Positions 1 through 5,199 of a stretch of DNA of 7,108 bases are shown one piece after another. The notes beneath the pieces are model-generated. The model was not told the DNA's origin and did no database searches. It saw only the letters and a program-made list of their open reading frames with translations. A program made the position numbers and the translations under genes. Source of the DNA: Nitrospirota bacterium (GTDB taxonomy: Bacteria; Nitrospinota_A; UBA7883); NCBI GenBank assembly GCA_011052055.1, contig DRJW01000477.1, forward strand, positions 1 to 7,108, written 5' to 3'. How positions within the stretch are numbered: position 1 is the stretch's first letter; the number at the start of each line of letters is the position of its first letter.

Positions 1-24
1 ATCTGGCGGCGGGCTTTAAAAAAA

Positions 25-609
25 CTACATCTCTGAAAAAATTTCCAGTTTCCGTTTATTCGCTTCCGCGCTGATTTTTTCATGCAACGATTCGCCATGC
101 GAGTCCATGGTGACAACCGCCGGGAAATCGACAACCTCATATTGCCAGAAGGCTTCCGGCACGCCGAACTCTTCGAGCTTGTGGACGCCGACGGTTCTTT
201 TTACACATTTGGCCAGCACCTGCGACAGGCCTCCGATAGCGTGGAGGTAGACGGCGCCGGTTTTTTTAAGCCCCGCTAGCGTTTTCTCCCGCATCCCTCC
301 TTTGCCTATGACACCGCGCACCTGGTACTCTTCGATCACGTCGGCCTGGTAAATCTCTTCGCGGATAGAGGTGGTGGGCCCCGCCGCGACCACTTCCCAC
401 TCTCCGTTGTCGTGTTGTTTCATAACGGGGCCGCAATGGTAGATCATCGTGTCTTTTAGCATGTCGCGGATGTCGTCGGGCCGCTCTTCGATCATATATT
501 TATGCGCCCTGTCACGGGCGGTCACCATCATTCCGGAAAGCAGTACTTCGTCGCCAACTTTAAGCTTGCGAATAATCTCTTCGGTTGTCGGCAGGTTGAT
601 TGCGATCAT
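25..609 (-). CDS. Class I fumarate hydratase, beta subunit (Fe-S hydro-lyase, C-terminal domain)
   Basis: This 194-residue protein is the beta subunit of a two-subunit [4Fe-4S] hydro-lyase that interconverts fumarate and L-malate in the cytoplasmic TCA cycle. Family landmarks are visible: ARDRAHK (residues 31-37), GPTTSIREE (77-85), IGKGGM (101-106) and DSHGESLHEK near the C-terminus (169-178). It has no cluster-ligating cysteine motif, as expected, because the cluster sits in the alpha subunit. The ATG at 607-609 is preceded by GGGAGG with a 7-nt gap, a convincing ribosome binding site; the stop is TAG. The partner alpha gene lies on the same strand about 1 kb upstream, separated by a transposase and palindromic repeats. 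A 23-bp repeat copy (635-657) lies just upstream of the ribosome binding site. L(+)-tartrate dehydratase beta subunits are close relatives, so the substrate is inferred; fumarate is the more likely one given the alpha subunit. Confidence 0.93.
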   Translation of the reverse strand: MIAINLPTTEEIIRKLKVGDEVLLSGMMVTARDRAHKYMIEERPDDIRDMLKDTMIYHCGPVMKQHDNGEWEVVAAGPTTSIREEIYQADVIEEYQVRGVIGKGGMREKTLAGLKKTGAVYLHAIGGLSQVLAKCVKRTVGVHKLEEFGVPEAFWQYEVVDFPAVVTMDSHGESLHEKISAEANKRKLEIFSEM

Positions 610-634
610 CTATAGGCCTCCCAATGTTTCACTG

Positions 635-657
635 TTTAGTATCGCCCCTATGGGGCT
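635..657 (-). repeat. REP-like half unit upstream of fumarase beta (23-bp copy A)
   Basis: The core is the palindrome GCCCCATAGGGGC (minus-strand reading, 644-656), followed by GATACTAAA. The whole 23-bp segment is identical to 1327-1349, which sits directly upstream of the transposase start codon. In the fumarase beta leader the hairpin lies about 17 bp upstream of the GGGAGG ribosome binding site, so it would be in the mRNA if the gene is read through from the alpha gene. Confidence 0.8.
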
Positions 658-679
658 TTTTCATTTCTTCTTCAGATAC

Positions 680-727
680 CCAGGGGTTTACACCCCCGGC
701 TAATTACCTGACGCTCTTACAGAGCGT
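680..727 (-). repeat. REP-like two-hairpin unit, minus orientation
   Basis: Read on the minus strand, this unit has a first perfect hairpin, ACGCTCT-GTA-AGAGCGT (711-727), then an A/T-containing linker ending in TTAGCC, then a second imperfect hairpin of the type CCGGGG...CCCCTGG (680-699). The same hairpin-linker-hairpin order occurs at 782-827 and 1372-1416. The first hairpin differs in sequence from the other copies but keeps full pairing, including a GTA loop, which suggests that structure is what is conserved. Confidence 0.7.
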
Positions 728-781
728 TTCCCGTCATTCCTATTCGGCATGCTATTTTTGAAACAAAATGAATATATTTCA

Positions 782-827
782 GCCCTGCAAGGGCGAAAAA
801 TAATAGCCAGGAGGCGTAAGCCCCTGG
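782..827 (+). repeat. REP-like two-hairpin unit, plus orientation
   Basis: The first hairpin is GCCCT-GCA-AGGGC (782-794). A linker GAAAAATAATA follows, then TAGCC and a second hairpin CCAGGAGGC-GTAA-GCCCCTGG (807-827) with one irregularity in the left arm. It is in the opposite orientation to the units at 680-727 and 1372-1416, so together they resemble the mosaic (BIME-like) arrays known around REP-associated transposases. Confidence 0.75.
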
Positions 828-853
828 AGAAAGAAAAATTCTCAAAATATTTA

Positions 854-866
854 GCCCTGTAAGGGC
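854..866 (+). repeat. REP-like half unit at the 3' end of the transposase gene
   Basis: This is a single perfect hairpin, GCCCT-GTA-AGGGC, preceded by TTTA and followed by GAAAGATC, in the same orientation as the unit at 782-827. It ends 6 bp beyond the transposase stop codon (873-875) and could serve as the 3' boundary of the element or as a weak hairpin in the transcript. No T-tract follows on the minus strand, so I do not call it an intrinsic terminator. Confidence 0.7.
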
Positions 867-872
867 GAAAGA

Positions 873-1325
873 TCAATCCCATAAATATTTATCATCATAA
901 TCAACGTTGTGTTTTTTCAAAAGAGCGATAACCTCGTCTGTAAAAGAAATTTTCGAATGATGCTCCTTTTGTTTTTTAATATACCCTGATACCGTTTGTA
1001 TATCGGAATGGCTGATAGAAAACGCGGCGTAACCGGTCTGCCATGCGAAATCCTTTTTATCGGGAAACGTTTCATGAATCCATTTTGAAGAATTAGATTT
1101 TAAAATCCGCATTGCGTCCGATAATGCCAGTCGAGGAGGGATATTCAAAAGCAAATGAACATGATCTTTGGTTCCGTTGATTATGACGAGATTGCAACCG
1201 CTGTTTTCAGCTATTCCGCTCATATATGGAAACAGTTTGATTTCAATTTTTGAGTTAATATGCGGCGTTCGATTTTTAGTTGAAAAAATCGCATGGCAAT
1301 ATAGTTTTGCGTAAGTATTAGGCAT
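873..1325 (-). CDS. REP-associated HUH/Y1 transposase (RAYT, IS200/IS605 TnpA-like)
   Basis: This 150-residue protein has the single-strand-DNA transposase fold signature: the metal-binding HUH motif in DHVHLLL (H55 and H57), and a putative catalytic tyrosine Y115 in SGYIKKQKEHH with Q119 four residues later. Further family-typical blocks are YCHAIFSTKNR (9-19), WQTGYAAFSIS (95-105) and a C-terminus ending KYLWD. These enzymes nick and rejoin hairpin-bearing single strands. The palindromic repeats on both sides and the absence of a TnpB-like gene favour a REP-associated type over a simple IS200 element. I chose the ATG at 1323-1325 because an upstream in-frame ATG at 1353-1355 would translate through the repeat. 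The only plausible ribosome binding site, AGGGGC, is the 3' arm of the repeat hairpin at 1336-1348, with about 11 nt to the start. The gene is intact, with no frameshift seen, and it lies between the two fumarase genes on the same strand. Confidence 0.9.
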   Translation of the reverse strand: MPNTYAKLYCHAIFSTKNRTPHINSKIEIKLFPYMSGIAENSGCNLVIINGTKDHVHLLLNIPPRLALSDAMRILKSNSSKWIHETFPDKKDFAWQTGYAAFSISHSDIQTVSGYIKKQKEHHSKISFTDEVIALLKKHNVDYDDKYLWD

Positions 1326-1326
1326 T

Positions 1327-1349
1327 TTTAGTATCGCCCCTATGGGGCT
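1327..1349 (-). repeat. REP-like half unit overlapping the transposase leader (23-bp copy B)
   Basis: This segment is identical over 23 bp to 635-657. The hairpin GCCCC-ATA-GGGGC (1336-1348 on the minus strand) is preceded by TTTA (minus reading) and followed by GATACTAAA. It ends one base before the transposase ATG. Its 3' arm carries the only good Shine-Dalgarno-like sequence (AGGGG), so hairpin folding would hide the ribosome binding site of the transposase. Confidence 0.8.
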
Positions 1350-1371
1350 AAACATTTGTTCTCTCGATTTT

Positions 1372-1416
1372 CCAGGGGCTAACGCCCCTGGCTAATTATT
1401 CATGCCCCTACGGGGC
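1372..1416 (-). repeat. REP-like two-hairpin unit, best-preserved copy
   Basis: On the minus strand this reads as hairpin GCCCC-GTA-GGGGC (1404-1416), linker ATGAATAATTA, then hairpin CCAGGGGC-GTTA-GCCCCTGG (1372-1391), whose 8-bp arms pair perfectly. It is the cleanest copy and defines the unit. TAGCC precedes the second hairpin, a foot resembling the GTAG tetranucleotide that known REP sequences carry beside their stems. The resemblance is my reading, not shown function. Confidence 0.8.
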
Positions 1417-1423
1417 CTATCTT

Positions 1424-1552
1424 AACCCTGTAATGGCGCAAAGATCGTAGCCAGGACGGGGGGGCGAAACCCGGCCCGAAGACTGGCTCTCCGCCGGGGG
1501 CTCCGCGCGCGCGTAAACCCCTGGCTATATATCTTACGTCCTATACAGGGCG
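1424..1552. repeat. Pair of facing, degenerate REP-like units with a GC-rich insert
   Basis: A plus-oriented degenerate unit begins at about 1426 (ACCCTGTAATGGCG, linker, then GTAGCCAGG). A minus-oriented one ends at about 1551 (CCTGGCT, linker, then TCCTATACAGGGCG). AGCCAGG (1449-1455) and CCTGGCT (1520-1526) are exact inverted repeats, and the linkers align loosely, so the pair could fold into one long stem. Between them lie about 65 bp of very GC-rich sequence, including a run of seven G and an alternating GC tract near 1504-1512. The remaining 1553-1643 up to the fumarase alpha stop shows no gene or repeat that I can recognise. Confidence 0.6.
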
Positions 1553-1643
1553 CTTTGTTTTCACTTATCGACGTTGATTAAATCGCGTGATACATGCGAT
1601 GGCGCGGCTTTCGCCTAGTTCGCTCTCCCATATCCCTGTTTGC

Positions 1644-2537
1644 TTAATCATAGCTCACCTCTCCGTTAGTGATTGTCATCGACCGCCTGCGATAAGCCCA
1701 GCACATATATGTTACGGCGACGAAATAGGATGCGGGGATCCTGTCCATCACACCCGCTTTTACAGCAAAAAGGGTCGTCTCCCCTCCGAAGCCCATCGGG
1801 CCGATCCCCAGTTTGTTCCCTTTTTCAAAGAGCCACTCTTCGAGTTCGGCGAGCCTGGGGTCCGGGTTTACGTCGTTTATCTTCCTGTGGAGCTGATGTT
1901 TGGAAAGTTTATAGCTTTGCGACCTGTCCCCTCCTATGCCGATCCCCAGGACACCGGGGGCGCAACCCCGGCCAAGCGCCGTCTCCACAGCGTCGAGACA
2001 TACTTTTTTGATCCCGTTTAAATCCCTCCCGGCGCCCATGTCTGGCCTTGGCAAGGAGTATTGCGCGCCGACATTCTCGCAACCGCCCCCTTTGAGCACA
2101 AGCATGACCTTGAAAATATCGCCGTCGGATTGCTCGTAGTAGATGGCGGGATGCCCCGCGCCGATGTTGTCGCCTTTAATTTCTCCTGACAGCGAATCTA
2201 CCACGTTTGGCCTCAGATAATTTTTGGACGTGGCCGCCCGCACCGCCTCTCTGGCCGCTTGTTCGATGTCGCTTTGCCTCATACCGAACGGATACTCGAT
2301 GTCGAAAGTCACGGTGCCGGTATCCTGGCATATTGGGCGGGACGCATTTTCAGCCATTTCTATGTTGGTGAATATAGAATCGAGCGTCCGTCTGGCGCGG
2401 CTTTCCGGCTTTTCGAGATCGCGCATGGTTTTGAGGCGTTCGACCACATCCTCCGGCAAAACAGCCGAAGCCCGGCGAATCAGCTCTATGATGGCCTCTT
2501 TGAGCCGATCTTTTGAAATCCCGATAATATCGTCCAT
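1644..2537 (-). CDS. Class I fumarate hydratase, alpha subunit ([4Fe-4S] hydro-lyase)
   Basis: This 297-residue protein is the catalytic [4Fe-4S] subunit of a two-subunit fumarase. The three cysteines expected to hold the cluster are visible: C70 in RPICQDTGT, C153 in KGGGCENVGAQ and C192 in RGCAPGVLGIGIGGDR. Other family blocks are GHPAIYYE (128-135), NPDPRLAELE (224-233), GIGPMGFGG (244-252) and VTYMCWAYRR near the C-terminus. The length is usual for the family. I chose the ATG at 2535-2537 because AAAGGGG stands 6 nt upstream; an ATG 18 codons further out (2591) has no comparable site and gives an unconserved extension. The beta gene follows on the same strand but is displaced by about 1 kb of transposase and repeats. 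Tartrate dehydratase alpha is the main alternative assignment. The cluster makes such enzymes oxygen-sensitive. Confidence 0.94.
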   Translation of the reverse strand: MDDIIGISKDRLKEAIIELIRRASAVLPEDVVERLKTMRDLEKPESRARRTLDSIFTNIEMAENASRPICQDTGTVTFDIEYPFGMRQSDIEQAAREAVRAATSKNYLRPNVVDSLSGEIKGDNIGAGHPAIYYEQSDGDIFKVMLVLKGGGCENVGAQYSLPRPDMGAGRDLNGIKKVCLDAVETALGRGCAPGVLGIGIGGDRSQSYKLSKHQLHRKINDVNPDPRLAELEEWLFEKGNKLGIGPMGFGGETTLFAVKAGVMDRIPASYFVAVTYMCWAYRRRSMTITNGEVSYD

Positions 2538-2641
2538 ATTATGCCCCTTTAAAAAAAAGCCGCCACTTTCGACATGGTAACAAATAAACAAGAAAATCAG
2601 GAAAATTCCTTGTGATATTTTTATGACGTAACCTGGTAATT

Positions 2642-2671
2642 ATTATACCGGAAAAACCTGTCTGTTATCGA
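2642..2671 (-). promoter_or_regulatory. Candidate promoter of the fumarase alpha gene
   Basis: On the minus strand a perfect TATAAT (2642-2647) is preceded after 18 bp by TCGATA (2666-2671), a 4-of-6 match to TTGACA. The predicted start near 2635 would give a leader of about 100 nt before the ATG at 2537. The -10 lies within a weak inverted repeat, GGTA...TACC (2635-2649), which could be an operator; this is speculative. The same transcript may need to cross the repeats to reach fumarase beta. Confidence 0.45.
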
Positions 2672-2781
2672 CGAGCTGTTTTATGCGCTTCGCCTTGTAA
2701 AAACAAGCGGAAAATTCATCAGGTTGAAATCGAGCGATGCTAAGGAGCAGGCAGGGACGACGGGTTGGCGGGGCCGACGGG

Positions 2782-2858
2782 ACCGGCTGGGCCGGTGGAG
2801 CTTATAGAACCGGCGGGGAAGGCGGAGGGGACAGGCGGAGCTTATAGAGCCGACGGGG
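2782..2858. repeat. GC-rich non-coding region with a 40-bp-period repeat
   Basis: Two copies of a 22-bp sequence (2797-2818 and 2837-2858) differ at two positions and share GGAGCTTATAGA. Each copy's conserved block is flanked by short complementary arms that differ between copies yet still pair: CCGGT with ACCGG in the first, GGC with GCC in the second. Just left is a perfect hairpin ACCGGC-TGG-GCCGGT (2782-2796), which shares an arm with the first repeat hairpin. The surrounding stretch from about 2745 to 2878 is strongly G-rich on the plus strand and has no credible reading frame. It lies downstream of the tRNA gene. From 2672 to 2745 I see only a weak CTTGT/ACAAG stem and nothing else. Confidence 0.55.
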
Positions 2859-2883
2859 CGGCGGGCGCGGGGCGCGTGATAAA

Positions 2884-2960
<77 letters not shown>

Positions 2961-2978
2961 TCCGAAAATAAGTAGACC

Positions 2979-3007
2979 ATCATATATGAGGTCGTCGCGC
3001 ATGTCAA
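2979..3007 (-). promoter_or_regulatory. Promoter of the initiator tRNA gene
   Basis: On the minus strand a perfect TTGACA (3002-3007) is separated by 17 bp from TATGAT (2979-2984), a 5-of-6 match to the -10 consensus. Transcription would start near 2972, about a dozen bases before the mature tRNA 5' end at 2960. The spacing, sequence and position make this a strong sigma-70-type promoter, as expected for a stable RNA gene. Confidence 0.85.
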
Positions 3008-3073
3008 AAGTTATAAGAGGCGGATAGCGTCCTGATTTGAATTAAATTCGCGCAAGGGTGTTATGCTATCGTA

Positions 3074-4012
3074 ATGACCATGAAAATTAGATACATAGAT
3101 TTATTCGCCGGTATTGGTGGGTTTCGGGTAGCCGCGAATAATGTGTTTAAAAAACATAAAATTGCTTCAGAATGCGTTTTTTCCAGCGAAATAGATGAAT
3201 TCGCTCAAAAAATGTACATGGCCAATTTTGGTGAAAAACCATTTGGCGATATATCTCAGATAAACGGAGATATTCCACAGCATGATATTCTCTTTGCCGG
3301 ATTCCCATGCCAACCTTTCAGCATTATTGGCAACGGGAAAGGGTTTGAAGATATTCGCGGAACGCTGTTTTTTGAAATTGTGAGAATTTTGCGGTATACA
3401 AAACCAAAAGCATTTATTCTTGAAAATGTCAAACGGCTGAAAAGCCATCAAGACGGATACACATTCAAAAAAATTTGCGGCGCGTTGCGTAAACTGGGGT
3501 ATTGGATAGATTATAAGGTTTTAAACGCTCTGGATTATGGTTTGCCGCAAAAAAGAGAGAGAATTTTTATAATTGGATATTTTAAGCCGGTCAATTTTAC
3601 ATGGCCTCCCAAAAAACCAAAAATGAAACCGTTAGACAAAATATTGGAGAAAAATGTAGATAAAAAATATTTTGCGTCTAGCCGGATTATAAACAAAAGA
3701 AAATCACAGCATAAATCACAGCATAATCCATCAATATGGCATGAAAATAAAGCTGGAAACATATGCTCATACCCATATTCATGCGCGTTGAGAGCCGGCG
3801 CGTCGCACAATTATTTGCTGGTTAACGGGGAGAGAAGATTAACGCCGAGGGAAATGCTGAGACTCCAGGGATTTCCCAATAAGTTTAAAATCGTTGTGCC
3901 AGACTCGCAAGCAAGAAAACAGGCCGGTAACGCGGTTCCTGTAAACGTTGTTCAGGCTGTTCTTGAGTCATTTGCGCCCATTCTCAAGAATGATTTATCG
4001 AAAAAACCTTAG
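3074..4012 (+). CDS. DNA (cytosine-5-)-methyltransferase, solitary
   Basis: This 312-residue protein shows the ordered motifs of C5-cytosine methyltransferases: motif I YIDLFAGIGGFR (7-18, S-adenosylmethionine binding), motif IV FAGFPCQPFS with catalytic C79, motif VI ENV (117-119), motif VIII QKRERIF (159-165), motif IX RRLTPREMLRLQGFP (254-268) and motif X QAGNAVPVNV (283-292). The short variable region between VIII and IX (about 175-245) should read the target sequence, which I cannot predict. It methylates cytosine at C5 in a specific duplex site. No restriction endonuclease or Vsr-type repair gene accompanies it in the window. Its A/T-rich codons (many AAA, TTT, ATA) contrast with flanking genes, which suggests horizontal acquisition. 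The start is uncertain: ATG at 3074 or ATG at 3080 are both possible, and the nearest AAGGG lies 15 nt upstream of the first. Only a poor promoter candidate (TTGAAT, 19 bp, TATGCT, 3037-3067) is seen. Confidence 0.95.
   Translation: MTMKIRYIDLFAGIGGFRVAANNVFKKHKIASECVFSSEIDEFAQKMYMANFGEKPFGDISQINGDIPQHDILFAGFPCQPFSIIGNGKGFEDIRGTLFFEIVRILRYTKPKAFILENVKRLKSHQDGYTFKKICGALRKLGYWIDYKVLNALDYGLPQKRERIFIIGYFKPVNFTWPPKKPKMKPLDKILEKNVDKKYFASSRIINKRKSQHKSQHNPSIWHENKAGNICSYPYSCALRAGASHNYLLVNGERRLTPREMLRLQGFPNKFKIVVPDSQARKQAGNAVPVNVVQAVLESFAPILKNDLSKKP
3701..3724 (+). repeat. Perfect 12-bp tandem duplication within the methyltransferase
   Basis: AAATCACAGCAT occurs twice without a gap (3701-3712 and 3713-3724), in frame, encoding KSQH twice at about residues 210-217. 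It falls in the variable, target-recognition part of the enzyme between motifs VIII and IX. Identity of the two copies at every base points to a recent slippage or duplication event, or to a mutable tract that can gain or lose four residues. Confidence 0.85.
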
Positions 4013-4061
4013 ATGACGCAAAACAAGCGCCGCCGTTGTTAAACCTGGCTTTATCTTCTCC

Positions 4062-4089
4062 TTGACACAAATCCATCTGTTTTTATAAT
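4062..4089 (+). promoter_or_regulatory. Sigma-70-type promoter of hrcA-grpE-dnaJ
   Basis: Perfect TTGACA (4062-4067) and perfect TATAAT (4084-4089) are separated by 16 bp. Transcription would begin near 4096, giving a leader of about 45 nt. The DNA around it (4013-4140) contains no recognisable CIRCE operator (TTAGCACTC, nine bases, GAGTGCTAA), the usual HrcA binding site. An 8-bp self-complementary ATAGCTAT lies at 4101-4108 just after the start region; whether it binds anything is unknown. Confidence 0.85.
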
Positions 4090-4140
4090 GAAAACAGCAG
4101 ATAGCTATGCTTTTCCATGCATCCTGAGGATGTTGTCCCA

Positions 4141-5199
4141 ATGCTTAATGAACGCGCTTGTGGAGTATTAAGAGCTGTCGTGGAGAGTTATATTGAAAAG
4201 CCGGAGCCTGTGGGCTCTGGAGCCATCGTAAAATCGCATGATTTTAACCTCTCTCCCGCCACCATAAGGAGCGTAATGGCCGAGCTTGAAGAGGCCGGTT
4301 TTTTGTCGCAACCCCATACGTCCGCAGGCCGGACGCCCACCGATCAGGGGTTCCGTTACTACGCTTTATACCTGGTCGAGCCGGTCGATTTATCGAGTGA
4401 GCAGGCGCAAGACATTCACCGCGCCGCATACAGTTTCGAGTGGCTGGAGCTTACCGGCCTGATGGAGTCGGTCGTAAAATCGCTCTCAAGCCTGTCACGC
4501 CACGCCTCCCTGGCAGGGTTAATATCTTTAGGCTCCGCGCCGATAAAGAAAGCTCAGTTTGTTCATATAAGGGACAGGATGGCGCTGGCGGTGATAATAA
4601 TGGCGAACGGAGAGACGCGCCATTATTTTATTAAGGCGAGGGATGATATTTCACAGGATTCCCTGGACAAGATGACGAATTATTTTAATGATCGGTTTTC
4701 TTATTTCAGCCTGGCTCAGATAAGAAGACTTCTGTTCAGGGAGATCCAGAAAGAGAAAAATCAGGCGAACAAGATGATGATATCCGCTTTTTGGGTAACC
4801 GAGGAGATTGAAAAACAGGCGAACCACGACAACGCCGATAAAATTTATATCGAAGGCGCCAACAACCTGTTGAGCCAGTCGGATCGCTCCGGCGATTATG
4901 AGATAATAAAAGCGCTTTTTGAAACATTGAGCGAAAAAGAGAAGCTCGTCTCGCTCTTGGATGAGTGTATTAAAAGTGACGGAATAAACCTGACCATAGG
5001 AGCCGAATCCCAAATCGAAGGATTAAGCGGTTTTAGCGTAATTACGCATCCTTTTTCGGGATACGGAGGCATGGAAGGCGCGGTTGGAATAATCGGGCGT
5101 AAACGGATGGATTATGGTCACGTTATGGCCCTTGTGGCATACGCGGCAAAGTCTGTAGGCGAGAGGCTGTCGAGCGATAGAACCAGGAGAGCAAATTGA
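4141..5199 (+). CDS. hrcA: Heat-inducible transcription repressor HrcA
   Basis: This 352-residue protein matches HrcA, the repressor that binds CIRCE operators and depends on GroEL for folding. It starts with the winged-helix DNA-binding domain (MLNERACGVLRAVVESYI, then PVGSGAIVK and SPATIRSVMAELEEAGFL). The family hallmark HTSAGRTPTDQGFRYY (59-74) follows, then a GAF-like middle region. The C-terminal block IYIEGANNLL (235-244), IGAE (287-290) and GIIGRKRMDY (316-325) completes the family pattern. I chose the ATG at 4141 because homologues begin MLNER and TGAGGA lies 10 nt upstream; an in-frame ATG at 4117 has no ribosome binding site. It is the first gene of a chaperone operon with a consensus promoter but no visible CIRCE. 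The usual GPTRMDY here reads GRKRMDY. Length is normal. Confidence 0.95.
   Translation: MLNERACGVLRAVVESYIEKPEPVGSGAIVKSHDFNLSPATIRSVMAELEEAGFLSQPHTSAGRTPTDQGFRYYALYLVEPVDLSSEQAQDIHRAAYSFEWLELTGLMESVVKSLSSLSRHASLAGLISLGSAPIKKAQFVHIRDRMALAVIIMANGETRHYFIKARDDISQDSLDKMTNYFNDRFSYFSLAQIRRLLFREIQKEKNQANKMMISAFWVTEEIEKQANHDNADKIYIEGANNLLSQSDRSGDYEIIKALFETLSEKEKLVSLLDECIKSDGINLTIGAESQIEGLSGFSVITHPFSGYGGMEGAVGIIGRKRMDYGHVMALVAYAAKSVGERLSSDRTRRAN

Noticed and set aside
700..882. Minus-strand 60-codon open frame with repeated FRPYRA/FRPCRA
   Set aside because: It is a translation of the palindromic repeats themselves; the internal similarity comes from repeat copies, and it overlaps the transposase 3' end.
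1326..1355. Upstream ATG that would extend the transposase by ten residues
   Set aside because: The extension is encoded by the repeat hairpin and the conserved family start MPNTYAKLY begins at the inner ATG.
610..1560. CRISPR array
   Set aside because: The repeats are palindromic units in both orientations with irregular spacing, and no regularly spaced unique spacers or cas genes are present.
1587..2021. Plus-strand open frame of 144 codons opposite fumarase alpha
   Set aside because: It lies antisense to a strongly conserved gene with intact cysteine motifs and has no family features or ribosome binding site that I can see.
4117..4140. Upstream ATG extending HrcA by eight residues
   Set aside because: There is no ribosome binding site before 4117, whereas TGAGGA precedes 4141 and the family typically begins MLNER.
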